Shown: positions 53,220 through 63,412, counted from the stretch's first letter. The stretch: DNA of 64,000 nt from Rhodoplanes tepidamans (GCF_030813915.1 NZ_JAUSUJ010000002.1:62001-126000), one strand, 5' to 3'. Made by a program: numbers and translations. The notes: generated by a model not told the origin, from the sequence alone.

Positions 53220-54143
53220 ATGCCTCAGAAGACTACCCGAAACAGCTCTTGGTTGCGACTCTCTGCGCGCAAGCGCGACGTCTGGCGCGCGCTGATTGCA
53301 GCCGCGCTCGTGTCCTGCATCGTCGGCGGACCCGGCGGGCCGCTCGCGCCGGCGCCGGCCCAGGCCCAGACGGCCTCGCCCGGCCTGCCGATCCCGGGGT
53401 TCTGGGACCCCAAGCGGCGGCCCGAGCGGCCGGACCTGCGCCTCACCCTGATCCGCTTCATGAGCGAGGTGGACTACCCGCCGTTCAACTATGCCGGGGC
53501 GGACGGCAACCCGGCCGGCTTCAACGTCGATCTCGCCCGCGCCATCTGCGACGAGCTGAAGATCGCCTGCACCATGCAGATGCGGCGCTTCGACACCCTG
53601 GTCGAGTCGCTCGCCGAGAACCGCGGCGACGCCGCCATCGCCTCGATGGCGGTGTCGGCCGAGACGCGCAAGAAGGTCGACTTCTCCGATCCCTACTACC
53701 GCCCGGTGGCCCGCTTCGCCGCCAGGCGCGGCGCCGGCCTCGACACGCTGCTGCCCGAGCGGGTGGAGGGCAAGAAGATCGCCGTGGTCGCCGGCACGGC
53801 CCACGAGGCGTATCTGAAGGCGCTGTTCACCGAGGCCGAGCTGAAGCCCTATCCGACGCCCGAGGAGGCGCGCGCCGCGCTGCAGAAGGGCGAGGTCGAC
53901 CTCCTGTTCGGCGACGGCTACGCCCTCGCCTTCTGGCTCAACGGCTCCGAGGCGGCCGGCTGCTGCAGCTTCGTCGGCGGCCCCTTCGTCGAGAGCCGCT
54001 ATTTCGGCGAGGGCGTCGGCATCGCGGTGAAGAAGGGCAACGACCAGCTCCGCCTGGCCATGAACTGGGCCCTGTTCCGCCTGTGGGAGAAGGGCAAGTT
54101 CGCCGACCTCTGGCTGAAGTATTTTCCGGTCAACCCGTTCTGA
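53220..54143 (+). CDS. Amino-acid-type ABC transporter substrate-binding protein (SBP family 3)
   Basis: A 307-residue periplasmic protein. A long signal peptide (about 1-49, DVWRALIAAALVSCIVGG...AQAQ) leads to the family 3 fold: YPPFNYAGADGNPAGFNVDLARAICDEL, MRRFDTLVESLAENRGDAAIASMAVSAETRKKVDFSDPYY, and GKFADLWLKYFP. These bind polar amino acids or similar small solutes and feed an ABC importer or a sensor. No permease or ATPase genes are adjacent. Divergent from the glycosyltransferase gene. Confidence 0.9.
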   Translation: MPQKTTRNSSWLRLSARKRDVWRALIAAALVSCIVGGPGGPLAPAPAQAQTASPGLPIPGFWDPKRRPERPDLRLTLIRFMSEVDYPPFNYAGADGNPAGFNVDLARAICDELKIACTMQMRRFDTLVESLAENRGDAAIASMAVSAETRKKVDFSDPYYRPVARFAARRGAGLDTLLPERVEGKKIAVVAGTAHEAYLKALFTEAELKPYPTPEEARAALQKGEVDLLFGDGYALAFWLNGSEAAGCCSFVGGPFVESRYFGEGVGIAVKKGNDQLRLAMNWALFRLWEKGKFADLWLKYFPVNPF

Positions 54144-54220
54144 GGCCGAACCGGTCCGCGGTCCGCCACGTTCGTCCCCCAACCTCGCCGCTCGGACGCG
54201 ACGACGTTCGGAGGACCCCC

Positions 54221-55354
54221 ATGGACCGCAGGATGTTTCTGGCCGGAACCGCCGCGCTCGCCGCGACGCCGGCGCTCGCCCAGCACGCCGGTCACGGCTA
54301 CGGCACGGCCGCGCCGCTGAAGGACGCGCCGTCGGCCGAAAAGCCCTATTCGCGGCTGCAGGGCGGGGAGCCGGTCGCGGCGCTGACGCCCGAGCAGGAG
54401 GCGCAGCGGGTGGTCGACAGCCCGGCGCCGGCGGGTCCGGTCGGCCGCTGGGAGCCGCGGGCGGCGCTGCCGCTCCCGCGCAGCGAGATGGCCTGGGCGA
54501 CCGCCTGGGGCGGCCGCATGCACATCGTCGGCGGCTACGGCGAGGGGCGGGTCGACCGTGCCTACCACCACGTCTACGACCCCGGCGCCGACCGCTGGCA
54601 TGACGCGGCGCCGCTGCCGCGCGGCGCCAACCACGTCGCGGTCTGCGCCGATGCCGGCCGCGTCTATGCGCTGGGCGGCTTCCTGGAGCAGAACCGCAAC
54701 CCGGACCCCAACGCCTATTTTTACGACGTCGCGAGCGACCGCTGGACCGCGATCGCCCCGCTCTCGCGGCCGCGCGGGGCCGCCGCCGCCGTGGTGCTGG
54801 ACGGCCGCATCCACCTGATCGGCGGCGCCGCCGAGCCGACCGCCGAGCGCGCCTCGATCGGCTGGCACGAGGTCTACGATCCGCAGGCCGACAGGTGGTC
54901 GCTGCGCAAGCCGCTGCCCGGCGCCCGTGACCATGTCGGCTGCGTCGTCCATGACGGCCGCATCCACGTGATCGGCGGCCGCTTCAACACCTTCGAGTAC
55001 AACACGCCGCTCCACCACGTGTACCTGCCCGACCGCGACACCTGGGAGGAGCGCAGCCCGCTGCCGACCGCCCGTTCGGGCCACGGGCTCGTGGTCTATC
55101 GCGGGCGGCTCTACGCGATGGGCGGCGAGGCCGGGCTGATCGAGCGCGGCCGCATCGTCCAGGGCAAGGTGTTCGGCCAGATGGAGAGCTGGGATCCGGC
55201 GACCGACGCCTGGCAGCGCCACGCCCCGATGCCGACGCCGCGCCACGCCGTCGGGGCGGCGCTGATCGGCGACTGGATCTATGTCGCGGGCGGCGGCGCC
55301 GTGACGGGCGGCGCACTGCAATCGGCCGTGCACGAGGCGTTCACGCTCGGCTGA
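54221..55354 (+). CDS. Tat-exported kelch-repeat protein
   Basis: A 377-residue protein with a twin-arginine signal ([21 protein letters not shown]) followed by a histidine-bearing linker and at least five kelch repeats from about 80 on. Each has the GG doublet and a W six or so residues after an aromatic: [10 protein letters not shown]...[16 protein letters not shown]...[16 protein letters not shown]...[16 protein letters not shown]...DTWEER and AMGGEAG...DAWQRH. It should fold as a beta-propeller in the periplasm. Export by Tat suggests a cofactor or prefolding, but no copper or haem site is evident. GGAGG lies 8 bp before the ATG. Confidence 0.88.
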   Translation: MDRRMFLAGTAALAATPALAQHAGHGYGTAAPLKDAPSAEKPYSRLQGGEPVAALTPEQEAQRVVDSPAPAGPVGRWEPRAALPLPRSEMAWATAWGGRMHIVGGYGEGRVDRAYHHVYDPGADRWHDAAPLPRGANHVAVCADAGRVYALGGFLEQNRNPDPNAYFYDVASDRWTAIAPLSRPRGAAAAVVLDGRIHLIGGAAEPTAERASIGWHEVYDPQADRWSLRKPLPGARDHVGCVVHDGRIHVIGGRFNTFEYNTPLHHVYLPDRDTWEERSPLPTARSGHGLVVYRGRLYAMGGEAGLIERGRIVQGKVFGQMESWDPATDAWQRHAPMPTPRHAVGAALIGDWIYVAGGGAVTGGALQSAVHEAFTLG

Positions 55355-55475
55355 GGCCCTCGCGGCGCGCAAACATTTGACCCCGGCCGCCCCGGTCCTT
55401 AGACGAGGCGGGCCGGGTTTTCCGCTGCGCCGCCCCGACGCGGCTTGCGCGCCCCGGCCCTGCCGGAGACCACGC

Positions 55476-57116
55476 ATGTCCGATCCCGTTGCCGATCTCG
55501 ATCCCGCCGCCCTGCGCGCGCTCGCTGAATCCTCCACGGCCTGGCCGTTCGAGGAGGCGAGGAAGATCGTCGCGCGGCTGAAGGCGCATCCCAAGGACGA
55601 GGTGATCTTCGAGACCGGCTACGGGCCGTCCGGGCTGCCGCATATCGGCACGTTCGGCGAGGTGGCGCGCACCACCATGGTGCGCCACGCGTTCCGGGTG
55701 CTGACCGAGGACCGGGTGAGGACCCGGCTGATCGCCTTCTCGGACGACATGGACGGGCTGCGCAAGGTGCCCGACAACATCCCCAACAAGGATCTGGTCG
55801 CCGCCCATCTCGGGAAGCCGCTGACCCGCGTGCCCGACCCGTTCGGCACCCACGACAGCTTCGGGGCCCACAACAACGCGCGGCTGCGGGCTTTCCTCGA
55901 CGCGTTCGGCTTCGACTACGAGTTCGCCTCGTCGACCGACTACTACAAGGCTGGCCGCTTCGACGCGACGCTGCTCGCCATGCTCGAGCACTACGACCGG
56001 GTGATGGAGATCATCCTGCCGACGCTCGGCCCGGAGCGGCGCGCCACCTATTCGCCGTTCCTGCCGGTCGATCCGCGCACCGGCCTCGTCCTGCAGGTGC
56101 CCATGGTGGCCCGCGACCCGAAGCGCGGCACCGTCACCTACGAGGACCCCGAGACGGGCGAGCGCGTCACCACCCAGGTCACGCGCGGCATGGTCAAGTG
56201 CCAGTGGAAGGCCGACTGGGCGATGCGCTGGACGGCGCTCGGCATCGACTACGAGATGGCCGGCAAGGACCTGATCGACTCGGTGAAGCTGTCGGGCGAG
56301 ATCTGCCGGGTGCTCGGCGGCACCCCGCCCGAGGGCTTCACCTACGAGCTCTTCCTGGACGACAGGGGACAGAAGATCTCGAAGTCGAAGGGCAACGGGC
56401 TGACCATCGACGAGTGGCTGCGCTATGCGAGCCCGGAGAGCCTGTCGCTGTTCATGTATCGCGAGCCGAAGGCGGCGAAGCGGCTGTACTTCGACGTGAT
56501 CCCGCGCACCGTCGACGAGTACGCCCAGTTCCTCGACGGCTACGGACGGCAGGACGCCAAGCAGCGCCTGACCAACCCTGTGTGGCACATCCATGCGGGG
56601 GCGCCGCCCGCCGTCTCGGTGCCGATCTCGTTCACGATGCTCCTGAACCTCGTGTCGGCCTCGAACGCCGAGAACGCCGACACGCTGTGGGGCTTCATCG
56701 GCCGCTACTGGCCGGGCGTGACGCCGCAGTCGCACCCCCGGCTGCAGCGCGAGGTCGAGTACGCGATCCACTATTTTCGCGATTTCGTGCTTCCCGCGAA
56801 ACGGTTCCGCGAGCCGGTGGAGTCCGAGCGCGCCGCGCTGATGGATCTGCGCGAGGCGCTGTCCCAGCTGCCCGACGACGCCACCGCCGAGGCGATCCAG
56901 GAGGTCGTCTACGAGGTCGGCCGGCGGCCGCCGTTCCTCGACGAGAAGAAGAAGGGCAAGGACGGCAAGCCGGGCGTCTCGCTCGACTGGTTCAACCTGC
57001 TCTACCAGGTGCTGCTCGGCCAGGAGAAGGGCCCGCGCTTCGGCTCCTTCGTCGCCATCTACGGCCTGAAGAACACGGTCGACATGATCGACGGCGCGCT
57101 CGCGCGGAGCGCGTGA
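55476..57116 (+). CDS. lysK: Lysyl-tRNA synthetase, class I
   Basis: A 546-residue class I LysRS, unrelated in fold to the class II LysS of most bacteria. The HIGH motif is HIGT at residues 56-59 ([14 protein letters not shown]) and KMSKS is KISKS at 300-304. The C-terminal part matches the helical tRNA-binding domain. Class I LysK is characteristic of alphaproteobacteria, archaea and spirochaetes. CGGAGA lies 6 nt before the ATG. No lysS is seen in the window, so this is likely the sole lysine synthetase. Confidence 0.96.
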   Translation: MSDPVADLDPAALRALAESSTAWPFEEARKIVARLKAHPKDEVIFETGYGPSGLPHIGTFGEVARTTMVRHAFRVLTEDRVRTRLIAFSDDMDGLRKVPDNIPNKDLVAAHLGKPLTRVPDPFGTHDSFGAHNNARLRAFLDAFGFDYEFASSTDYYKAGRFDATLLAMLEHYDRVMEIILPTLGPERRATYSPFLPVDPRTGLVLQVPMVARDPKRGTVTYEDPETGERVTTQVTRGMVKCQWKADWAMRWTALGIDYEMAGKDLIDSVKLSGEICRVLGGTPPEGFTYELFLDDRGQKISKSKGNGLTIDEWLRYASPESLSLFMYREPKAAKRLYFDVIPRTVDEYAQFLDGYGRQDAKQRLTNPVWHIHAGAPPAVSVPISFTMLLNLVSASNAENADTLWGFIGRYWPGVTPQSHPRLQREVEYAIHYFRDFVLPAKRFREPVESERAALMDLREALSQLPDDATAEAIQEVVYEVGRRPPFLDEKKKGKDGKPGVSLDWFNLLYQVLLGQEKGPRFGSFVAIYGLKNTVDMIDGALARSA

Positions 57117-57210
57117 GCGCCCGGTCCGACCGGATCGAACCGCGCGAGCGTCGTTACAGAGCCGCATCGCGGCGGCGGCGAACCGGGCTCCGCGTCGGCA
57201 GGACGAGGCG

Positions 57211-57762
57211 CTAGCCGTCCTGCGCGTCGCCGCGGGTGCGTCGGCGGGAGCGCCGAGGAGCGGCATCGGCCGCGCCGTCGGTCCGCTTCGCCATCCGGGC
57301 GAGCGCCTTGGTGATCAGCCGGCGCGGCCCGGCGCCCTCCCGCGCCAGGGAGTCCTCGGGATTGTGCATCGGACACTCGGTGATCGACAGGCAGCCGCAA
57401 CCGATGCAGTGATCGAGCTCGTCGCGGAGCTGTTGCAGGCTGATGATGCGGTCCTCGATGATGTCCTGCCAGGACAGCGACAGCCGCCGCCATTCGGACA
57501 GCGTGATGGCGCGGTCGGTGGCGATCTCGTCGAAATGGGCCTTGACGGTGGCGAGCGGGATGCCGGCGCGCTGGGCGAGCCGCACGATGGCGATCAACCG
57601 CAGCACGGCGCGCGGATAGCGGCGCTGATTGCCCTCCGTCCGCCACCCCCGGATCAGCCCCTTGGCCTCGTAGAAATGCACCGTCGACACGGCGACGCCG
57701 CTGCGTCTGGCGACCTCGCCGACGGTCAGCTCGGCGCGCTTGGACGGGGGTGACGGTATCAT
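57211..57762 (-). CDS. soxR: Redox-sensitive transcriptional activator SoxR
   Basis: A 183-residue MerR-family regulator. The winged helix (LTVGEVARRSGVAVSTVHFYEAKGLI, about 12-37) and dimer helix lead to the [2Fe-2S] cysteines Cys119-x2-Cys122-x-Cys124-x5-Cys130, the exact SoxR spacing, followed by a basic tail about 30 residues longer than E. coli SoxR. The oxidised cluster, generated by redox-cycling compounds, activates target promoters. It is divergent from an RND efflux pump with a sox-box promoter between them, so that pump is the evident target. Confidence 0.96.
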   Translation of the reverse strand: MIPSPPSKRAELTVGEVARRSGVAVSTVHFYEAKGLIRGWRTEGNQRRYPRAVLRLIAIVRLAQRAGIPLATVKAHFDEIATDRAITLSEWRRLSLSWQDIIEDRIISLQQLRDELDHCIGCGCLSITECPMHNPEDSLAREGAGPRRLITKALARMAKRTDGAADAAPRRSRRRTRGDAQDG

Positions 57763-57763
57763 C

Positions 57764-57794
57764 TTGACCTCAACTATACTCGAGGTCTTATAGG
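57764..57794 (+). promoter_or_regulatory. SoxR-dependent promoter with 19-bp spacer and sox box
   Basis: A -35-like TTGACC (57764-57769) and a -10-like TATAGG (57789-57794) are separated by 19 bp, the overlong spacing diagnostic of MerR-family activation. GACCTC (57766-57771) and GAGGTC (57782-57787) form an inverted repeat centred in that spacer, like the CCTCAAG...CTTGAGG sox box. It points toward the efflux genes and overlaps the soxR start. Confidence 0.85.
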
Positions 57795-57857
57795 TGGTGT
57801 CGGCTTGCTCGTGCAAGCTCCCGCGGCCCGGCCGTGGGTGAGTTCGCGGAGGCCGAC

Positions 57858-59039
57858 ATGTCGACACACATCGATGTCTCGGGGGGCGAGCGCACGCTCG
57901 ACCCCCGGCCCACCACCACGTCTCGTCGCGTCCTGCCCCTGTTGATGGCGCTGCTGGTGCTGGCGCTCGTGTTCTGCGGCGTCGCGTTGTGGCGCTCGGT
58001 GCGGCTCGCCGCGACCGGCGGCGGCGGTCCCACGCCGGTCGCGGTGGCGGCTGCGGCGGTGGCGGTCGAGACGCTGCCGCTCTCGCTGCGGACGACCGGC
58101 TCGCTCCAGGCCGTGCAGGAGGTGGTGCTGGCGCCCGAGGTGGCCGGCCGGGTCGTCGCCATCCGGTTCGAGGCGGGCGCCGTGGTGGCCGAAGGGGCGC
58201 CGCTGGTGCAACTGTTCGATGCGATCGAGCGGGCCGACCGCGACGCCGCGGTGGCACGCGCCGGCTTCGCCCGAAATCAGCTCGAACGCTCGCGGGAATT
58301 GTCGCCGACCGGCGCCGAGACGCTCCAGCGGCTCCAGCAGCGCGAGGCCGAGCTGGCCGAGGCGACCGCCGCCATCGCGCAGATCGACGCCCGTCTGGTG
58401 CAGAAGACCGTCCGCGCGCCGTTCGACGGCCGCATCGGCATCCGCCGCGTCAATCTCGGCCAGTACGTCAATGCCGGCGAGCCGATCGCCACCCTGGTGG
58501 CGCTCGACCGGCTCTATGTGAACTTCACGGTGCCCCAGCAGGATCTCGCCAAGCTGCGGGTCGGCGGCGACGTCGAGGTGGTGAGCGACGCCTGGCCGGA
58601 TCGCCGCTTTCGGGCGGTGATCAACGCCATCGAGCCGCGGGTCGGCACCGACACCCGCAACGTGACCGCGCAGGCCACCCTGTCGGATTCGGACGGGCTG
58701 CTCCGCCCCGGCCTCTACGTCACGGTCGAGATCGCCCAGCCGCCGCGGCCCGACACCATCCTGGTGCCGACCACCGCCATCCAGGCCACCGCCTCGGGCG
58801 ACAGCGTGCTGGTGTTGCGCGAGGGGCGCGCCGTGCCGGTGCCGGTGGTGACCGGCCGGCAGGTCGGCCCCCGCATCGTGGTGGAGCGCGGCCTGTCGGC
58901 CGGCGACGTCGTCGTCACCAGCGGTCAGCTGCGCATCCGCCCGGGCGCGCCCGTCACGGTGGCGACGGGCGACGATCCGCCCCCCGCGGCGGCACCGGCC
59001 CCGGCGGGCGACCCCGCGGGTCGGAGGGGACGGTCATGA
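57858..59039 (+). CDS. RND efflux pump periplasmic adaptor (HlyD/MFP family)
   Basis: A 393-residue membrane-fusion protein with an N-terminal membrane anchor (about 25-48) and the adaptor order: VETLPLSLRTTGSLQAVQEVVLAPEVAGRVVAIRFEAGAVVAEGAPLVQL (lipoyl half), a helical hairpin (RNQLERSRELSPTGAETLQRLQQREAELAEA), VRAPFDGRIGIRRVNLGQYVNAGEPIATLV (second lipoyl half), then beta-barrel and membrane-proximal domains. GGAGG lies 6 nt before the ATG at 57858. The stop overlaps the pump gene start (ATGA). Probably SoxR-induced export of redox-cycling compounds, as for MexGHI in Pseudomonas. Confidence 0.94.
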   Translation: MSTHIDVSGGERTLDPRPTTTSRRVLPLLMALLVLALVFCGVALWRSVRLAATGGGGPTPVAVAAAAVAVETLPLSLRTTGSLQAVQEVVLAPEVAGRVVAIRFEAGAVVAEGAPLVQLFDAIERADRDAAVARAGFARNQLERSRELSPTGAETLQRLQQREAELAEATAAIAQIDARLVQKTVRAPFDGRIGIRRVNLGQYVNAGEPIATLVALDRLYVNFTVPQQDLAKLRVGGDVEVVSDAWPDRRFRAVINAIEPRVGTDTRNVTAQATLSDSDGLLRPGLYVTVEIAQPPRPDTILVPTTAIQATASGDSVLVLREGRAVPVPVVTGRQVGPRIVVERGLSAGDVVVTSGQLRIRPGAPVTVATGDDPPPAAAPAPAGDPAGRRGRS

Positions 59040-62000
59040 GCGTCACGGATCTGTTCGTTCGCCGGCCGGTGCTGTCGATCGTCGTCAGCCTGCTGCTGCT
59101 GCTGGTCGGCGCCACCGCGCTCGTCTCGCTGCCGGTCCGCCAGTATCCCAAGCTCGAGAGCGCCACCATCACGGTGGAGACGATGTTCCCGGGCGCCACT
59201 CAGGAGGTGATGCAGGGCTTCGTGACGACGCCGATCGCCCAGTCGATCGCCACCGCGAGCGGCATCGAGTACCTGACCTCCAGCTCGACCATGGGCCTCA
59301 GCCTGATCAAGGCCAAGCTGGTGCTCGACGCGGATTCCGACCGCGCGATGACCGAAGTGCTGGCCAAGGTCCAGCAGGTCAAGTACCGGCTGCCGCAGGG
59401 GGCCTTCGATCCGGTCGTCACCAAGGTCACCGACGGCGCCACCGCGGTGCAGTACGTCGCCTTCATCAGCGACACGCTGACGATTCCGCAGATCACCGAT
59501 TTCGTCACGAGAGTCGGCCAGCCGCTGGTGACCTCGGTCAAGGGCGTCGCCTCGGCCGACTTCGCCGGCGCCCAGGCGCTCGCCATGCGGGTGTGGCTCG
59601 ATCCGGTCAAGCTCGCCGGCCGCAGCCTGACCGCGGCCGACGTCGCCGCCGCGCTGCGCGCCAACAACGTGCAGGCGGCGCCCGGCCAGGTCGAGAACGA
59701 GCTGTCGGTCGGCAACATCAGCGCCACGACCGACGCCCGCTCGGTCGAGGACTTCCGCCGGATGGTGATCAAGACCGGCAGCGACGGGCTAGTCCGGCTC
59801 GCGGACGTCGCCGACGTCGAGATCGGCAGCCAGAACCGCAAGACCATCGGCTGGGCGGCCGGCCGCCGGTCCGTCTATCTGAAGATCTGGCCGACCCCGG
59901 ACGGCAATCCGCTGGAGATCGTCGCCGCCGTCAAGGCGCTGATCCCGCAGATGCAGCAGGTCGCGCCGCCCGGCCTCGTGGTGGAGAACCAGTTCGACGT
60001 CGCCCACTTCGTCCACGCCTCGATCGACGAGGTGCGGCGCACCCTGATCGAGGCGGTCGTCATCGTCGTGGTGGTGATCTTCCTGTTCCTGGGCTCGCTG
60101 CGCGCCGTGATCATCCCGGTCGTCACCATCCCGCTGTCGCTGGTCGGATCGGCGGCCCTGATGCTGGCCTTCGGCTTCTCGCTCAATCTGCTGACCCTGC
60201 TCGCCATGGTGCTGGCGATCGGCCTCGTCGTCGACGACGCCATCGTGGTGGTCGAGAACATCCACCGCCACATCGAGGCCGGCGAGTCGCCGTTCGACGC
60301 CGCCTTGTCGGGCGCTCGCGAGATCGTCGGGCCGGTGATCGCCATGACCATCACGCTGGCGGCCGTCTATGCGCCGATCGGCCTGATGGGCGGGCTGACC
60401 GGCGGACTGTTCCGCGAGTTCGCCTTCACGCTGGCCGGCGCGGTGGTGGTGTCCGGCGTCGTGGCTCTCACCCTGTCGCCGATGATGAGCGCCGAGCTGC
60501 TCGGCGCGCAGCAGTCGCAGGGGCGCTTCGCCGCGACGATCGAGCGGGCCCTGACGGTGACGTCGAACGGCTATGCCCGCCTGCTCGAGCGCACCCTGGC
60601 GATGCGCCCGGTGGTGCTGGTGATCGCCGTCGCCATGCTGGCCGCCATCGTGGTGCTGTTGTTTGGCGCGCGGCGCGAGCTCTCGCCGCCCGAGGATCAG
60701 GGCTACGTGTTCACCGCCGTGCGGGCGCCGCAATACGCCAATCTCGACTACACCGCGACGGCGGCCGCCGCCGTCCAGCGGATCTTCATGTCGTTGCCGG
60801 AGTATCTCGGCAACTTCTTCGTGGTCGGCACCGACGGTCTGAACAACGCCTTCGGCGGCATCATCCTGAAGGAGTGGAGCGAGCGGTCGCGCTCGTCCGA
60901 CGCGGTCCAGTCTCATCTGTTCCGGGCGGTCGGCGCCGTCCACGGCGCCTCGGTCACGCCGTTCCAGCCGGCGGCGCTGCCGGCCTCGACCGGCGGCCTG
61001 CCGTTCCAGATGGTGCTGCGCTCGCCGGCCGGTTTCGACGTCGTCTTCGACCAGATGGAGGCCCTCAAGGACGCGGCGCGACGGAGCGGGCTGTTCGCCT
61101 TCGTGGACAGCGACCTCGCCTTCGACAGCCCGACCGCGCGGGTGCGCATCGACACCGCCAAGGCCGGCGAGATCGGCGTCACCATGCAGGCCATCGCCGA
61201 CACGCTGGCGGTGCTGGTCGGCGAGAACTACGTCAACCGCTTCAACTACCACGGCCGCTCCTACGACGTCGTCCCGCAGGTCCGTCGGCCCGACCGGCTG
61301 ACCCCGGAGGCCCTCGGTCGTTATCAGATCCGCACCCGTTCGGGGGCGATGATCCCGTTGTCCACGGTGGCGTCCGTCGACGTGACGCCGAGCCCGAACC
61401 GGTTGCCGCAGTTCAATCAGATGAACGCGGCGACGCTGTCCGCGGTGCTGCGACGCGGCGTGACGATGGGGCAGGCGGTCACCTTCATGGAAGCGGTGCC
61501 GCGGGCGCCCGGAATCACCATCGACTGGCTCGGCGACAGCCGGCAGTACGTGCAGGAGGGCAACCGACTGACGGTGTCGTTCGGCCTCGCGCTGATCGTC
61601 ATCTTTCTCGTTCTGGCGGCCCAGTACGAGAGCTTCCGCGATCCGCTGGTCATCCTGGTGACGGTGCCGCTGGCGATCTGCGGGGCGCTCGTTCCGCTCT
61701 ACCTCGGCTACACGACCCTCAATATCTACACCCAGATCGGCCTCGTCACGCTGATCGGGCTGATCTCGAAGCACGGCATTCTGATGGTGGCGTTCGCCAA
61801 CGAGATCCAGCATCGCGACGGGCTCGATCCCCGCCGCGCCATCGTCGAGTCGGCGCGAGTGCGGATGCGCCCGGTGCTGATGACCACCGCCGCCATGGTG
61901 GCCGGGCTGGTGCCGTTGCTGTTCGCCACCGGGGCCGGCGCGGCGAGCCGGTTCGCGATCGGCATCGTGGTGGTGACCGGGATGCTGATCGGCACGCTGT

Positions 62001-62170
62001 TCACCCTGTTCGTGCTGCCGACCTTCTACACCCTGATCGCCGGCGACCATCGGGCCGAACGAGCGGCCGAACGGGCGGACCCGCCGACGACGCCGGCACC
62101 CGGACGGGGATCGCATCCCCGGCCGGGGGTGCGGGACCACGAGGGCGCCGCCGTCCGTCACGGCGTCTGA
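59036..62170 (+). CDS. RND-family efflux transporter (inner-membrane pump)
   Basis: A 1044-residue proton-driven pump of the HAE-1/MexB-like family with the usual 12-helix, two-repeat layout. VTDLFVRRPVLSIVVSLLLLLVG begins TM1; the relay aspartates lie in AIGLVVDDAIVVVENIHRHIE near residue 399, with the matching Lys in the second half. YPKLESATITVETMFPGATQEVMQGFVTTPIAQSI and the porter loops are intact. It begins with the ATGA overlapping the adaptor stop. No outer-membrane factor gene follows, so a TolC-type channel must be supplied from elsewhere. Confidence 0.95.
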   Translation: MSVTDLFVRRPVLSIVVSLLLLLVGATALVSLPVRQYPKLESATITVETMFPGATQEVMQGFVTTPIAQSIATASGIEYLTSSSTMGLSLIKAKLVLDADSDRAMTEVLAKVQQVKYRLPQGAFDPVVTKVTDGATAVQYVAFISDTLTIPQITDFVTRVGQPLVTSVKGVASADFAGAQALAMRVWLDPVKLAGRSLTAADVAAALRANNVQAAPGQVENELSVGNISATTDARSVEDFRRMVIKTGSDGLVRLADVADVEIGSQNRKTIGWAAGRRSVYLKIWPTPDGNPLEIVAAVKALIPQMQQVAPPGLVVENQFDVAHFVHASIDEVRRTLIEAVVIVVVVIFLFLGSLRAVIIPVVTIPLSLVGSAALMLAFGFSLNLLTLLAMVLAIGLVVDDAIVVVENIHRHIEAGESPFDAALSGAREIVGPVIAMTITLAAVYAPIGLMGGLTGGLFREFAFTLAGAVVVSGVVALTLSPMMSAELLGAQQSQGRFAATIERALTVTSNGYARLLERTLAMRPVVLVIAVAMLAAIVVLLFGARRELSPPEDQGYVFTAVRAPQYANLDYTATAAAAVQRIFMSLPEYLGNFFVVGTDGLNNAFGGIILKEWSERSRSSDAVQSHLFRAVGAVHGASVTPFQPAALPASTGGLPFQMVLRSPAGFDVVFDQMEALKDAARRSGLFAFVDSDLAFDSPTARVRIDTAKAGEIGVTMQAIADTLAVLVGENYVNRFNYHGRSYDVVPQVRRPDRLTPEALGRYQIRTRSGAMIPLSTVASVDVTPSPNRLPQFNQMNAATLSAVLRRGVTMGQAVTFMEAVPRAPGITIDWLGDSRQYVQEGNRLTVSFGLALIVIFLVLAAQYESFRDPLVILVTVPLAICGALVPLYLGYTTLNIYTQIGLVTLIGLISKHGILMVAFANEIQHRDGLDPRRAIVESARVRMRPVLMTTAAMVAGLVPLLFATGAGAASRFAIGIVVVTGMLIGTLFTLFVLPTFYTLIAGDHRAERAAERADPPTTPAPGRGSHPRPGVRDHEGAAVRHGV

Positions 62171-62297
62171 CATGTCCCGCCGGGTCGGGGCGACGCGGGC
62201 GGACCCGGTGCCCCCCGTCGTGCCCTGCACGCCCCGACCCGTTCCGGCCACCGCCACGATGCGCGGTGGCACGGCCGTGTGCTACGAGACCGGCTGC

Positions 62298-63041
62298 ATG
62301 TCCGTGCTCGCCTACGCCCTGATCGGCGCCACCATCGTCGTCTCGTCCTTCGTGTCCGGTATCTTCGGGATGGCGGGCGGGATGATCCTGCTCGGCGTGC
62401 TGCTGACGCTGTACGACGTCGCCACCGCGATGGTGCTGTTCTCGATCATCCAGTTCGCCGCGAACGGCTGGCGCGCCGTGATGTGGCGGGCGCATGTGCG
62501 CTGGCCGATCTTCTGGTGGTACGCGGGCGGCGCGCTGGTCGCCTTCGTCGCGATGCGGCTCGTCGCCTTCATCCCGGACAAGGCGGCCGTCTATCTCGCG
62601 CTCGGCGCCATCCCTTTCCTGGTCGAGCTGCTGCCCAGGAACGCGCGACCCAACATCGAGTGGCGCGGCATGCCGTTCGTGGCCGGCCTGATCACCACGG
62701 TCGTCCAGTTCCTGTCCGGCGTCGGCGGCCTGTTCCTCGACATGTTCTTCCAGAAGAGCATGATCGACCGCCGGACCACGGTCGCGACCAAGGCCGTCAC
62801 CCAGACCTTCAGCCACGTGCTGCGGGCGACCTATTTCGCCTCGTTCGCGGGCGAGGCCACCATCGAGCCGTGGTGGGCGATCGCGCCGGCGTTCTTGCTC
62901 AGCATCACCGGCACGTCGCTCGCCGTGCGGGTGCTGGAGCGGATGACCGACCACGGGTTCCGCAACTGGACCCGCTGGATCATTCTCGCCATCGGCGTCG
63001 TCTATCTGTGGCGCGGTGCCGTGCTGGTCGCCGGCGGCTGA
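62298..63041 (+). CDS. Sulfite exporter TauE/SafE-family permease
   Basis: A 247-residue membrane protein with about eight helices: LAYALIGATIVVSSFVSGIFGMAGGMILLGVLLTLY opens the first DUF81 half (GMAGG motif), and PFVAGLITTVVQFLSGVGGLFLDMFFQKSMID the second, giving the internal repeat of the family. TauE/SafE proteins move sulfite, sulfoacetate or other organic anions. The ATG at 62298 is chosen over a long Pro/Arg-rich frame from 62172. It follows the pump by 128 bp and may be in the same transcript. Confidence 0.9.
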   Translation: MSVLAYALIGATIVVSSFVSGIFGMAGGMILLGVLLTLYDVATAMVLFSIIQFAANGWRAVMWRAHVRWPIFWWYAGGALVAFVAMRLVAFIPDKAAVYLALGAIPFLVELLPRNARPNIEWRGMPFVAGLITTVVQFLSGVGGLFLDMFFQKSMIDRRTTVATKAVTQTFSHVLRATYFASFAGEATIEPWWAIAPAFLLSITGTSLAVRVLERMTDHGFRNWTRWIILAIGVVYLWRGAVLVAGG

Positions 63042-63191
63042 CCGGCTGACCGGTGAGGCCGTGTGCGGCGCGGCGGCAACACTCCGTAATCCGAATGTAA
63101 ACGCAACGTAAAGAGGATGGCGCGGGCGCGTGTGACGGGCCTATGACGGCTGCGGGGACGCGGATCGGGTTCGCAGGGAGTTGCGAGGTCT

Positions 63192-63311
63192 ATGCGTGCC
63201 GTGTTGCTCGTGCTGGTGGTCGGCCTGGGGCTGGGCCTCGCCGGCTGCTCGAAATGCGACATTCCCACCTGGGGCTATGCGGCCTGCCGCGCCGGCCCGC
63301 CGGTGCAGTGA
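63192..63311 (+). CDS. Very small putative lipoprotein
   Basis: A 39-residue peptide: MRAVLLVLVVGLGLGLAGC then SKCDIPTWGYAACRAGPPVQ. The hydrophobic stretch and LAGC lipobox (Cys19) mark a lipoprotein; the mature 21-residue part has two more cysteines (Cys22, Cys32) that could pair. GAGG lies 4-5 nt before the ATG and the preceding 60 bp is less G+C-rich. It is too short for a family assignment; similar tiny cysteine lipoproteins occur in Bradyrhizobium relatives. Role unknown. Confidence 0.6.
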   Translation: MRAVLLVLVVGLGLGLAGCSKCDIPTWGYAACRAGPPVQ

Positions 63312-63412
63312 GCAGGCAGGGGCGCCTGCCCGGGCCCTCGCCGCATCCGGCCCACGGCCGGCCACGGCCGGATGCGGCGCGTCCGCCACAAGCGGCCCTG
63401 TGCCGCGGCGGG

